The notes beneath the pieces are model-generated. The model had not been told where the DNA came from, made no database searches, and was given only the letters and a program-made list of their open reading frames with translations. Both the position numbers and the translations under genes were made by a program. Below are positions 37,362-47,388 of a DNA stretch of 64,000 nucleotides, in pieces. Positions within the stretch are counted from its first letter, which is position 1. Each line of letters opens with the position of its first letter. The stretch comes from CBDFLA01 sp965248915. Lineage in GTDB: Bacteria > Pseudomonadota > Alphaproteobacteria > M2410. The DNA is taken from contig OZ252216.1 of NCBI GenBank assembly GCA_965248915.1, positions 2,542,001-2,606,000 on the forward strand, given 5' to 3'.

Positions 37362-38090
37362 CTACCCCGCAATGTACTGGGCTCCATTGGCGGTAATCGT
37401 CGAACCCGTGACAAAACCGGCCTTTTCGTCGGCCAGAAAGGCCACACAATGGGCGATTTCGTGCGCCGACCCTAAGCGCCCCACAGGAATCGACGCAATA
37501 ATGCTCTTCAAAACCTTTTCAGGAACGGCCGCGACCATATCCGTGTCGATGTAACCAGGCGCAATGCAATTCACCGTGATGCCTTTTCGGGCGGTCTCTT
37601 GGGCAAGTGCCTTGGTGAACCCAATGATGCCAGCCTTAGCGGCAGAATAGTTGGTCTGTCCCATCTGTCCCTTTTGACCATTGATCGAACTGATCGAGAT
37701 GATTCGACCAAATCCACGCTCACGCATGCCATCGATCACGCATCGGGACATGTTGAATACAGAATCCAAGTCAACCCGAATGACCTCTTGCCAAATCTCA
37801 GGTGTCATTTTGTGCAGCATGGCATCGCGCGTAATCCCCGCATTGTTGACGAGCACATCTACCGGCCCAAGCTCAGCTGCAACCTTTGCAAGGCCGCTCT
37901 TGCATCCCTCAAACTCGCCAACATCCCACTTGTAAACAGAAATGCCTGTTTCATTCTTGAAGGCGGTCGCCGCTTCGTCATTGCCGCCATAGTTTGCTGC
38001 AACCTTGTAGCCCGCTTCCTTCAAGCCCATTGAAATCGCCCGGCCAATACCACGGGTCCCCCCCGTTACAACCGCTACCTTTGCCATCAT
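37362..38090 (-). CDS. phaB: Acetoacetyl-CoA reductase
   Basis: 242 residues. Reduces acetoacetyl-CoA to (R)-3-hydroxybutyryl-CoA with NADPH, the second step of polyhydroxybutyrate synthesis. A short-chain dehydrogenase: VVTGGTRGIGRA near residue 7, LVNNAGITRDAMLHKM, the Ser in ISISSINGQKGQMGQ, and the catalytic YSAAKAG. The closing GSTITANGAQYIAG is typical of PhaB. GAGGAAG lies before the ATG at 38090. It follows phaA by 87 bases and probably shares its transcript. Confidence 0.96.
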   Translation of the reverse strand: MMAKVAVVTGGTRGIGRAISMGLKEAGYKVAANYGGNDEAATAFKNETGISVYKWDVGEFEGCKSGLAKVAAELGPVDVLVNNAGITRDAMLHKMTPEIWQEVIRVDLDSVFNMSRCVIDGMRERGFGRIISISSINGQKGQMGQTNYSAAKAGIIGFTKALAQETARKGITVNCIAPGYIDTDMVAAVPEKVLKSIIASIPVGRLGSAHEIAHCVAFLADEKAGFVTGSTITANGAQYIAG

Positions 38091-38177
38091 TCGCTTCCTC
38101 TTCCTTTTTTGTTTTTGTCTTCTATCAGAGCTTGCCCTGCTGTTTCATTGTGTGGGCCAGCACAGTTCGGTGCTTTC

Positions 38178-39677
<1,500 letters not shown>

Positions 39678-40298
39678 ATGAAAGTGATCCACGTCGTGGC
39701 AAAATCAAAAACGCCAACCAACGGACTTATTACCATAAAGAAGTATGCAAATAGGCGGCTCTACAATACCGCCAGCAGCTCCTATGTAACCCTCGATCAT
39801 CTCTGCCAAATGGTGAAAGACGGCATCGACTTTCAGGTGTTTGATGCAAAGTCCGGCGAGGACATCACCAAATCCGTGTTGACCCAGATCATTTTTGAAG
39901 AAGAGTCCAAAGGGCAAAACCTCCTGCCCATCCAGTTTCTGCGACAGATGATTAAATTCTATGGCGACAGCATGCAGGCTTTCGTGCCTTCCTATCTAGA
40001 AATGAGTATTGACTCATTCGTGCGCAACCAAGAACAAATTCAGTCACGCCTCAAAGATACCTTCGGCAGCGCGCCAATATACAAGAGCTTCGAAGATCAA
40101 ATCGCGCAGAACATGGCCTTGTTCCAAAACACCATGCGCATGTTTTCCCCTTTCGCGGCATTGTCAGGGCGCACCGACGAAACCAGTGGAGAAAGAGGGG
40201 CCGCGTCAGGTGATCCTGATGCAAATGAGATTGATGAATTGAAGGCACAGTTGACCGCAATGCAAGCGCAACTGAACAAACTTGTCGACAAAGATTGA
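39678..40298 (+). CDS. phaR: Polyhydroxyalkanoate synthesis repressor PhaR
   Basis: 206 residues. A DNA-binding regulator that senses PHB and represses phasin genes. The conserved N-terminal domain reads ITIKKYANRRLYNTASSSYVTLDHLCQMV, followed by FQVFDAKSGEDITKSVLTQIIFEEESKGQNLLP, the most diagnostic part, and LRQMIKFYGDSMQAFVPSYLEMSI. The C-terminus is Q- and E-rich and probably coiled coil. The ATG at 39678 is followed by a short tail before the conserved core, giving the usual length. Divergent from phaA. Confidence 0.94.
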   Translation: MKVIHVVAKSKTPTNGLITIKKYANRRLYNTASSSYVTLDHLCQMVKDGIDFQVFDAKSGEDITKSVLTQIIFEEESKGQNLLPIQFLRQMIKFYGDSMQAFVPSYLEMSIDSFVRNQEQIQSRLKDTFGSAPIYKSFEDQIAQNMALFQNTMRMFSPFAALSGRTDETSGERGAASGDPDANEIDELKAQLTAMQAQLNKLVDKD

Positions 40299-40313
40299 GA
40301 TTGTAATAGGTGG

Positions 40314-42029
40314 TCAGCCCACTTGTTTTTGATCGTCAGTCAGCCCTTGGGGGGAAGGCTGCGCTGCTCCAAAATAAAACCCTTGTAGATAGTCAATTCC
40401 CATGCTCTCAAGCATGTCGACTTCATCCTTGGTTTCCACCCACTCCGCCACAATTTCGAGATCGAAGTTTCGGGCAAGCCCTGCAAGTGCGCTTACAAAG
40501 AACTGATTGTCCGTATCTTCAAGCAAACCCTTCACAAAAGCCCCGTCAATCTTGACGAGATCAACGTCCAGAGTTTTGAGGTTGCGGAAGGACGTGTACC
40601 CAGCCCCAAAATCATCAATGGCCACCCGGCATCCAAGGGCCTTGAGATCGGAAATGAACCGCGATACCTCGTTGATGTCATCAAGAGCCACTGTCTCGGT
40701 GATCTCAACGATTAGCCTTGACGCGAGATCTTTGTTTTCAGAAATGAGATCAACCACCCGCGAAGACCATGCTGGATCAACCGCAGTTAATCCAGACACA
40801 TTCATGGAGACCGTAATGTCAGGATACTTTCTCAAGCCCTCAAGCGTCATACGCGTGACGTGAATGTCAAGCAGACGGATAAGGCCTAGTTCTTCGGCGA
40901 CAGAGATAAATTCCCCTGCCGGAACCGGATTGCCCTCATGATCGGAAATCCGCAACAAGCACTCGTGAAAGACGGGCTTTCCTGTCGAGGGGGTGACAAT
41001 CGGTTGGTAAAAGACCGACAATCTTCCATCGTTCATAGCCGACATAATTTGGTCTGCGACGCGCATCTTCGCGCGACGAACGGATTCGCGTTTCTCTTCC
41101 AGTACAAAAACCATTGATCGATCCCGACCAAGGGACTTCGCACGGCTGAGGGCCTCTTCCCCATATGCCAAAGCTTGTTGACTGCTCCTTGCGTGAAACG
41201 GCAACATGATATACCCGACCGAAATGCTCACCGAAACCGGGCCGGTCTTTGTGTAGATAACCGAATCGCGAACCGCAGATTTTAGATCTTCAACCTTCTC
41301 AACAACCCTCTCAGAGCTGTAACCGCCGAGAATAACGCCAAATTTGTTGCCTGCAATCCGCCCCAAAATGTCCCGAGATCCCAGATGGTCGTCGATCCTC
41401 TTTCCGACTTCGATGATCACATCATCGGCAACCTCAAATCCGAAGCTCTCGTTGAGAACGGAGAGATTGTCGATTGCAGCCACAAGAAATCCACCAGACA
41501 AGCCATCATTCCAGCACCGCTCAAGCACCCGATCCAAATGGGCCCGAAGCCTTGAGCGATTGTAAAGCCCGGTGAGTTCGTCGTAAGCCGCCAAATGGCT
41601 AAGACGCGACTCCTTCTCACGTCGGTCGGTCACAAACCGAATAACCCCAATCACGCGAGCCAAATTACCATACTCATCACGCACACATGATCCACGGTCT
41701 TCGATCCAGCAAGCTCCACCGCTCGGTAGTCTCATACGATACTCAACCGTATAAGGAATATTATTCTCTATTGAATACTCGAGTGCATCAGCAAGCGCCT
41801 TCGCGCCTTCTGGAAACATCAGTGACAAGAGTCCAGTTCTTGTTGAAAAGGGAGACAACCCATTTTCGCGGAAGATTTCTTCTGCATTGTCAGCCCAAAC
41901 AATTTCATCGCGAGAAACCAGCGAATCATACACAACCTCGCCAGCGCTTTCTAACGCAAGACGAAGTCGACCAAGCTCGCTGACATCTTCTAGCCGACGT
42001 GTTAACGCATTTGACTGAACAACTGACAC
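40314..42029 (-). CDS. PAS-GGDEF-EAL protein, likely c-di-GMP phosphodiesterase
   Basis: 571 residues. A PAS domain (about 20-140, ending in VIGVIRFVTDRREKESRL) precedes a GGDEF domain (LSHLAAYDELTGLYNRSRL) and an EAL domain. The cyclase signature is AGNKF in place of GGDEF, so diguanylate cyclase activity is unlikely. The EAL half keeps key residues: E in FHECLLRI (ECL variant of EAL), N in SMNVSGL, E in VEITET, D-D in IDDFGAGYTSF, K in VKIDGAFV and E in AEWVET. No membrane segments are visible, so it is cytoplasmic. It probably degrades c-di-GMP in response to a PAS ligand. Confidence 0.93.
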   Translation of the reverse strand: MSVVQSNALTRRLEDVSELGRLRLALESAGEVVYDSLVSRDEIVWADNAEEIFRENGLSPFSTRTGLLSLMFPEGAKALADALEYSIENNIPYTVEYRMRLPSGGACWIEDRGSCVRDEYGNLARVIGVIRFVTDRREKESRLSHLAAYDELTGLYNRSRLRAHLDRVLERCWNDGLSGGFLVAAIDNLSVLNESFGFEVADDVIIEVGKRIDDHLGSRDILGRIAGNKFGVILGGYSSERVVEKVEDLKSAVRDSVIYTKTGPVSVSISVGYIMLPFHARSSQQALAYGEEALSRAKSLGRDRSMVFVLEEKRESVRRAKMRVADQIMSAMNDGRLSVFYQPIVTPSTGKPVFHECLLRISDHEGNPVPAGEFISVAEELGLIRLLDIHVTRMTLEGLRKYPDITVSMNVSGLTAVDPAWSSRVVDLISENKDLASRLIVEITETVALDDINEVSRFISDLKALGCRVAIDDFGAGYTSFRNLKTLDVDLVKIDGAFVKGLLEDTDNQFFVSALAGLARNFDLEIVAEWVETKDEVDMLESMGIDYLQGFYFGAAQPSPQGLTDDQKQVG

Positions 42030-42292
42030 TGCACCTCACTCGCAACACTTTCGTCGCACATTACGAGTTTGATGTTAGGGTCAATCTATTAAAATTCCTG
42101 CAATACAATCGGTAAACGGAACGTCTCAAAACGGTGCACATTTCGCACGGATCACACACAAAAGTCGCCAGTTTCTCCGGATCTACCTTCTGTGAAAAAG
42201 TTAATGCGCCAGAGACACAAACTTTAAGAGCAGGTCTAAAATTGGCGAAGTAATTTAGGGACAATCAATCTTGTCGCTAAACAAATAGGCCC

Positions 42293-43897
42293 CTAAATCA
42301 CCATTGCACAACCATCTTTGCGGTGATCCGAGCCAGCGGAAAGCGATCCTTCCTGCCAATCGATGCGCGCAATCTGCCCACCACCCCAAGGCATCAAGGC
42401 TTCTTCAACCACATGACCCTTTGTCGCAAGGTCACGTCGCACTTCACTGGGAACACCATGTTCAACCAAGATCTTGCCGCCGCTGAAGAATGACCGCGGG
42501 GCATCCAGCGCCTCTTGAGGATCCATGCCGTAGTCTATCATGTTCGTAACCACATGCGTGTGACCGGTCGGCTGGTAGTCACCTCCCATAACACCAAAGG
42601 CTGCGGCAACACGTCCTGCATGAGTGCCCGACCGGTGCGCCATCATGCCTGGGATAATGGTATGCATCGGCCTCTTACCTCCCGCGACACAATTGGGATG
42701 GTCAGGGTCAACCTCAAATCCACAGCCGCGGTTCTGCAGTGTGACGCCACTCTTAGGTCCGACGAACCCAGATCCAAATCCCATGTAGAGAGAATTGATA
42801 AAGGAGACGGAATTCAAGTCTCGGTCGATAACGGTAAGGTAGATCGTATCTCGATCAACATCAGCAGCCACATCGCCAACATCCTCAAGTTTTTTGTCAC
42901 GTGAAATCCTCTTTGCAAGGCGTCCCGCGAGGTCTCGTGACAAGAGTGAATTTACCGGGACGTCAACGATTTCAGGATCGGCAACAAAACGATCCCGCAG
43001 CTCATAAGCCAGACGTTGCGCTTCCATTTCCAAGTGGAGCCGCTCCGCACCATGCGGATCGAGGGATGCGAGATCAAAGTGCTGCAACACATTGAGCATC
43101 ACAAGGGCTGTAATCCCTTGCCCGTTTGGCGGAATCTCCAGGACGTCATAGTCGCCATATTGGGCGCGAATTGGCGTGACATAGTCACATGAGGTGGCTG
43201 CAAAATCATCAAGATCGTGTGTCCCGCCAAGCTCTTGCAAATGGGCGACCAAATCTTCAGCCACCGATCCAGCGTAAAACCCGTCCCGGCCATGTTTCGC
43301 AATTTGCTGCAAAGTACCGCCAAGCATAGGGGACTTGAAAATCTCTCCGACCCGGGGTGCCCGACCATTGACGGTCAAGTGTTCGACACCGCTCTCTGTG
43401 CGGCCAATCAACTCCAAAAGATTATTCCAATAAAGATTGACGACAGGTGAAACAGAAAACCCTTCGAGGGCAAAGTGGATAGCTGGCTGCAAAACAGCAT
43501 CAAGGCCCAGCGTCCCGTGGTCCTCCATCAACCGTGACCACCCATCGACGGCCCCGGGAATAGTCACCGAATGGGGGCTCTCTTGTTCGATCTTGTTTAT
43601 GCCTTCGCCAAGAAGATAGGAAGCCGACAATGCTCTCGGTGCGCGTCCCGACGCGTTGAGCCCAATGACGTCCGGGCCACCACCCGGCGCGTACAAAGCG
43701 AAACAATCGCCACCAATCCCCGTGGACATTGGTTCGACTACACTTAGAACTGCACTCGCAGCAATGGCCGCATCGATGGCGTTTCCGCCGCGCCGTAAAA
43801 TTTCAATCGCCGCTCCCGTTGCAAGCGGGTGGGACGTTGCAGCAACCCCATGAGATCCATGCACGGTCGAGCGTCCAGGCAAATGAATGTGACGCAT
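42293..43897 (-). CDS. ggt: Gamma-glutamyltransferase family protein
   Basis: 534 residues. An Ntn-hydrolase that self-cleaves and transfers or hydrolyses gamma-glutamyl groups. The new N-terminal nucleophile is expected to be T351 in DRDTIYLTVIDRD. The large-subunit motif GGNAIDAAIAASAVLSVVEPMSTGIGGDCFALY, and PPNGQGITALVMLN and HPNCVAGGKRPMHTIIPGM in the right places, fit the family. There is no clear signal peptide, unlike E. coli Ggt, so it may act in the cytoplasm. GGAAGGAACG before the ATG at 43897 sets the start. The HTH gene lies 36 bases upstream on the same strand and may control it. Confidence 0.92.
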   Translation of the reverse strand: MRHIHLPGRSTVHGSHGVAATSHPLATGAAIEILRRGGNAIDAAIAASAVLSVVEPMSTGIGGDCFALYAPGGGPDVIGLNASGRAPRALSASYLLGEGINKIEQESPHSVTIPGAVDGWSRLMEDHGTLGLDAVLQPAIHFALEGFSVSPVVNLYWNNLLELIGRTESGVEHLTVNGRAPRVGEIFKSPMLGGTLQQIAKHGRDGFYAGSVAEDLVAHLQELGGTHDLDDFAATSCDYVTPIRAQYGDYDVLEIPPNGQGITALVMLNVLQHFDLASLDPHGAERLHLEMEAQRLAYELRDRFVADPEIVDVPVNSLLSRDLAGRLAKRISRDKKLEDVGDVAADVDRDTIYLTVIDRDLNSVSFINSLYMGFGSGFVGPKSGVTLQNRGCGFEVDPDHPNCVAGGKRPMHTIIPGMMAHRSGTHAGRVAAAFGVMGGDYQPTGHTHVVTNMIDYGMDPQEALDAPRSFFSGGKILVEHGVPSEVRRDLATKGHVVEEALMPWGGGQIARIDWQEGSLSAGSDHRKDGCAMVI

Positions 43898-43933
43898 CAG
43901 CGTTCCTTCCAAGATTAACGAGCGCGGCGACCC

Positions 43934-44296
43934 CTACCGCATTGACCTAAGGTTCTTAATATCGGCTTCAAGGGTTCGAACGCGAACTTCCAATTGCTCA
44001 ATTCGGTTCAACAGGTCTTGATCGTTGCGGCGCCCAGGCGTCGGACCGGCAGAGTTAACTCCCTCAGGCTTCGGCATCGGGGTTGAAACACCCGCCCGAC
44101 TAGCCACCTTCGCCGGGCTCACGTTCAGCACCTCCGCGAGTAATCGCACTTCGTCCGATGAGACCTCCCGCTGGTCTTTCCATATCGCCACCAGTTCTGT
44201 CAGTGGCATAGTCAGGGCTGCCGCAAGCGCTTCATGGGTCAAATCCCGGGCTTCCAGCTGCGCATCAAACCAGGTTTGGTCAAAAAACAGGGCCAC
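43934..44296 (-). CDS. Small XRE-like HTH regulator with coiled-coil tail
   Basis: 120 residues. Residues 18-70 have helix-turn-helix spacing (LTHEALAAALTMPLTELVAIWKDQREVSSDEVRLLAEVLNV). A Pro/Gly linker with EGVNSAGPTPGRRN leads to a C-terminal leucine-heptad stretch (DLLNRIEQLEVRVRTLEADIKNLRSMR) that should dimerise by a coiled coil. Encoded between ggt and the divergent Rieske gene, it is a good candidate regulator of either; this is inferred from position only. Confidence 0.8.
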   Translation of the reverse strand: MALFFDQTWFDAQLEARDLTHEALAAALTMPLTELVAIWKDQREVSSDEVRLLAEVLNVSPAKVASRAGVSTPMPKPEGVNSAGPTPGRRNDQDLLNRIEQLEVRVRTLEADIKNLRSMR

Positions 44297-44400
44297 ATAT
44301 TCTCCTTTGCTTGGACCGTGACATTAAGGACCACCCGAAGCTCTTGGCAAGTCACACTATTTTTGTCCATAGTGGCGTCAAATTAGGAAGGATACGGCCC

Positions 44401-45447
44401 ATGTTCGTGCGCGATCTTTGGTATTTTGGCGGTGCATCCAAGACGGTCAAGCCTGGCGGCATGACCCACCGCCTACTTCTAGGTGAACCCATTTTAGTTG
44501 GGCGCACCCATGACGGCGACGCTTTTGCCATGAGAGATATCTGTCCGCACCGTGGGATTTTGTTAAGCGCGGGCAAAATGATTAAGCGGTCCCAAGGCGA
44601 ATCGGCCGTTCAATGCGCTTATCATGGCTGGGAGTTTGGCGCCGACGGTGGATGTCGACATATCCCTTCTCTCGTCGAAGGACAATCTATTGATCCAACC
44701 AAAATGAAAGTCCGTTCCTACCCATGCAAGGAGCAAGACGGTAACATTTGGGTCTACATGGCCGAAGATCCTGTGAGAAAGCCAGACCCAGTTGTCGAGC
44801 CGCCACGCATTCCCAACTTTGACGACGCTCAGCCCCGGCTTCGCGATTCCGCAATTTTTTCTTGTAGCGTTGACCATGCAGTTATCGGTCTCATGGACCC
44901 CGCTCACGGCCCTTTTGTTCATGGGTCTTGGTGGTGGCGCCGTCAAACGTCGATGCACAACAAGGAAAAAGCATTTGGCCCGTCATGGCTCGGATTCACA
45001 ATGCGCAGTCACCGACCTTCCAGCAATTCCTCACTCTACAAAATTTTGGGTGGTGAAGTGACAACAGAAATCTCCTTCCAGCTTCCAGGCATTCGCATCG
45101 AGCACATCAAAGCCGGGAAAAATACCGTTGTTGGTCTCACCTGTGTCACGCCCTTGGATGAAAATAAAACCGAGGTGACCCAGACATTTTATTGGTCCAT
45201 GGGCTGGGCCAATTTGTTGAAACCTTTCCTTCGGGTTCCTGTATCTATCTTTCTTCGCCAAGACCGCGATGCGGTCGACGCACAGCAGGTAGGCCTACGG
45301 TTTAACCCCAGACTCATGCTTATTGACGACGCGGACCAACAGGCCAAGTGGTATCATTTGCTCAAGAAAGAATGGTCCGAATCGAGACAGGAAGCGCGTG
45401 AGTTTACCAATCCGGTTCCAGAGACTGTCTTGCGCTGGCGCAGCTAA
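44401..45447 (+). CDS. Rieske-type aromatic-ring-hydroxylating oxygenase, alpha subunit-like
   Basis: 348 residues. The Rieske [2Fe-2S] ligands are C48-P-H50 in ICPHRGIL and C72-A-Y-H75 in CAYHGWEF. The catalytic domain has DHAVIGLMDPAHGPFVHGSWWW, where D, H and H fit the mononuclear-iron site. Such enzymes hydroxylate or demethylate aromatic or sterol-like compounds with an NAD(P)H-fed reductase; no partner reductase is adjacent, although a [2Fe-2S] ferredoxin is encoded at 60437. GGAAGGA sets the ATG at 44401. Substrate unknown. Confidence 0.92.
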   Translation: MFVRDLWYFGGASKTVKPGGMTHRLLLGEPILVGRTHDGDAFAMRDICPHRGILLSAGKMIKRSQGESAVQCAYHGWEFGADGGCRHIPSLVEGQSIDPTKMKVRSYPCKEQDGNIWVYMAEDPVRKPDPVVEPPRIPNFDDAQPRLRDSAIFSCSVDHAVIGLMDPAHGPFVHGSWWWRRQTSMHNKEKAFGPSWLGFTMRSHRPSSNSSLYKILGGEVTTEISFQLPGIRIEHIKAGKNTVVGLTCVTPLDENKTEVTQTFYWSMGWANLLKPFLRVPVSIFLRQDRDAVDAQQVGLRFNPRLMLIDDADQQAKWYHLLKKEWSESRQEAREFTNPVPETVLRWRS

Positions 45448-45813
45448 GACGCAAATCCCGCCAAACAGAGTGAATTCACTTACCTAAAACGCCGAGATTA
45501 TCCATCATCCCGGCATAAACCTTGCGTTTCTTGGCTGCTATGGTGGCGATAGAAACAACAGAGTCCGACGTAGATGCCGGGCAAATTGGCGAAGATCCGG
45601 AACTTATCCACAGGCCAATAACCCGCACTCACAGTACGCTTTTTTCACGGCTGGTGGCGATCTTGATTGCCGCAACGGTGGCATACTTCGCCATGTAGAC
45701 TTGCCTCAACAAAGCTTGAGAAAGTCTTTCACCTCTCAACAATCTGCGTCGTTTCGCGCTTTGTATTTCGCTTCAACAGCGGTAGGCTGGCCCTCCATTT
45801 GGGAGGGGCCTCC
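45448..45813. other. Gap between the Rieske and DUF1028 genes
   Basis: Holds a possible 52-codon frame (45540-45698). A 12-base palindrome AGTGAATTCACT is at 45469-45480, a perfect DnaA-box sequence TTATCCACA at 45604-45612 and a two-mismatch copy at 45498-45506. No terminator or tRNA was seen. Confidence 0.4.
45540..45698 (+). CDS. Possible small C-tail-anchored protein
   Basis: 52 codons from the ATG at 45540. The N-terminal half is acidic (ETTESDVDAGQIGEDPEL), then basic (HRPITRTH), and the C-terminus is one hydrophobic segment (SRLVAILIAATVAYFAM), as in small tail-anchored membrane proteins. No ribosome-binding site precedes the ATG, and no family was recognised, so this remains tentative. 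Confidence 0.35.
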   Translation: MVAIETTESDVDAGQIGEDPELIHRPITRTHSTLFSRLVAILIAATVAYFAM

Positions 45814-46491
45814 ATGATCTCCATCGCCTTGCTAGCGACCTGCACTCGAACAGGTGAAACCGGCATGGTTTCATTTTCCGATCGTCGTGCCATTGGCGCG
45901 CGGGTTGGCGAGCACATGAACGGCGTCGGCCTTAGTGTTGTTCAAGGCCTACCCAACCCACGCATGGAACGGTGGGCACTCCGCCGCATTTCAGAGGGGG
46001 CAACACCGCAAGAGTCTGCGATTGCCGCAGTGATGCGCGATACTCTGAGCATTCGTCGGCAAATTCTTATTCTCGATATCACAGGTCACTCCGCCGCACG
46101 GCAAGGCAAACAGGTACCCAAAAGAGCACACCACATCGCGAGACAAAATTTCGTCGTTGGTGGAACCGGCCTTCCCACAATCGCTCCTGTTTCTGCAATG
46201 GCCAACATTATGGAAGAAACAGAAGCGGCGGCGGTGCCTCTCGAAAATCGCCTCATGGCAGCACTGGAAGAAACTTGCAGAAATGGTGGGTGGGTCAAAG
46301 GCGAACCGCAATCTTCATTTCTTCGTCTTTACCACAAGCAATCTCACCCCCCGCTAGACCTTCGCATCGACAGCTCACATGATGCAGTTCATGAACTGCG
46401 CATTCTCCTGGATCAAAGTCATCTGGAGAATCCGGAACGCATCGCTACCCACGAGTTGGGAAAACCGGTCCGCAGAGAACATGCCGCTTAG
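45814..46491 (+). CDS. DUF1028 protein (first of an adjacent pair)
   Basis: 225 residues. The Ntn-hydrolase-like DUF1028 order is clear: ISIALLATCTRTGETGMVSFSDRRAIGARVGEHMNGVGLSVVQGLPNP, then RQILILDITGHSAARQGKQVPKRAHHIARQNFVVGGTGLP and ENRLMAALEETCRNGG. Known relatives start with S/T-I or T-I after the Met and are thought to be hydrolases, but activity is not established. GGGAGGGG seven bases before the ATG at 45814 sets the start; a longer frame upstream is not supported. It overlaps the second DUF1028 gene by 11 bases. Confidence 0.85.
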   Translation: MISIALLATCTRTGETGMVSFSDRRAIGARVGEHMNGVGLSVVQGLPNPRMERWALRRISEGATPQESAIAAVMRDTLSIRRQILILDITGHSAARQGKQVPKRAHHIARQNFVVGGTGLPTIAPVSAMANIMEETEAAAVPLENRLMAALEETCRNGGWVKGEPQSSFLRLYHKQSHPPLDLRIDSSHDAVHELRILLDQSHLENPERIATHELGKPVRREHAA

Positions 46492-47320
46492 CAAAACGCG
46501 CGCCCGGCCACGATCAAATCTTGGGCAGGCGCCCAAAGCTCCCCTTGCCACGCTCACAATCGTCGGTCGTTGCACTCACACCGGCGACAAAGGGTATGTG
46601 ATCGCATCAAACGAGTTAGCGATGGGGGGCAAAGTCATTGCCACGGCCTGTCGCCAGGGCCTGTGTGTATCGGCAGTCTCGCCCGATGAACAGATAAACA
46701 AAGACGCCTTCAAGATACTAAAAAGCGGCGAAGCTGGTCTCAAAAACGCCAAGCCCACGGCCCAATCGGCATTGTCGACGGCAGCAAAGAGCGACCCGAA
46801 GGCGAGGACCAGGCAGGTTGTGTTGGTCTCTCAGGATGGTCAAAGCGCGATCTACACCGGCCGCACTCACAAAACGCTCTCTGAGAAGAGCACCGAAAAG
46901 GACGTGGCCATCGCTTCAGTAGGACTTAAAGATGCAAGTCACCTTTCGACCGCTGTTCAGCGTTTTACTAAATCAGAAGCCAAGGCCTTGTTGCTCAGTG
47001 AGCGCCTCATGGAAACGTTGATCCACGCTGGCCAAGACAACACTTTTCGCTCGGTCGGCTTGTACATTGTTGACGAAACGAATTTTCCTGTGGTCGACCT
47101 CAGGGTCGACAATGATCCCACGCCGATCATACGCCTTAATAAGATCTTCGCGGAGTATATGCGCGATGACGTCAAGCTCGACGCTTTCTTACCAAGCAAG
47201 GATCACCCCACCGGCTTCGCTCCGTCCTCAATTGATGAAACGTTGCGTTGGCTAAGGCGTTATGTCTTCAAGATCCGTGACTATCTGGATAAGCGCTCAA
47301 AGACGCGCAGCAAAAAATAA
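46481..47320 (+). CDS. DUF1028 protein (second of the pair), diverged
   Basis: 279 residues. The core PLATLTIVGRCTHTGDKGYVIASNELAMGGKVIATACRQGLCVSAVS, then RQVVLVSQDGQSAIYTGRTHKT and SVGLKDASHLSTAVQRF, and ERLMETLIHAGQDNTFRSVGLYIV follow the DUF1028 layout. It is longer than its neighbour, with about 20 extra basic N-terminal residues and a basic C-terminus (RDYLDKRSKTRSKK). The ATG at 46481 lies inside the first gene, so they are coupled. The N-terminal extension, if kept, would block an Ntn nucleophile unless it is processed. Confidence 0.82.
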   Translation: MPLSKTRARPRSNLGQAPKAPLATLTIVGRCTHTGDKGYVIASNELAMGGKVIATACRQGLCVSAVSPDEQINKDAFKILKSGEAGLKNAKPTAQSALSTAAKSDPKARTRQVVLVSQDGQSAIYTGRTHKTLSEKSTEKDVAIASVGLKDASHLSTAVQRFTKSEAKALLLSERLMETLIHAGQDNTFRSVGLYIVDETNFPVVDLRVDNDPTPIIRLNKIFAEYMRDDVKLDAFLPSKDHPTGFAPSSIDETLRWLRRYVFKIRDYLDKRSKTRSKK

Positions 47321-47358
47321 GCGGCGCCGCTTTGAGGAAAACCCTAAGCCGACGCCGC
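47312..47358 (-). terminator. Strong terminator for the minus-strand membrane gene
   Basis: GCGGCGCCGCTT (47321-47332) pairs with AAGCCGACGCCGC (47346-47358), giving a long GC-rich hairpin with small internal mismatches. On the minus strand it is followed by TTATTTTTTG, a proper T-run. It also lies right after the stop of the second DUF1028 gene, so it may block transcription from both sides. Confidence 0.7.
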
Positions 47359-47388
47359 TCACAATCACTTCAATCGTTGGCGAGATAA

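Noticed and set aside
42061..42264. A 67-codon frame between ggt and the GGDEF-EAL gene
   Set aside because: No ribosome-binding site and no typical composition; the 263-base gap is otherwise without recognisable features.
43970..43990. GGTTCGAA resembling a tRNA T-loop
   Set aside because: It is inside the coding sequence of the HTH regulator and has no acceptor or anticodon arms around it.
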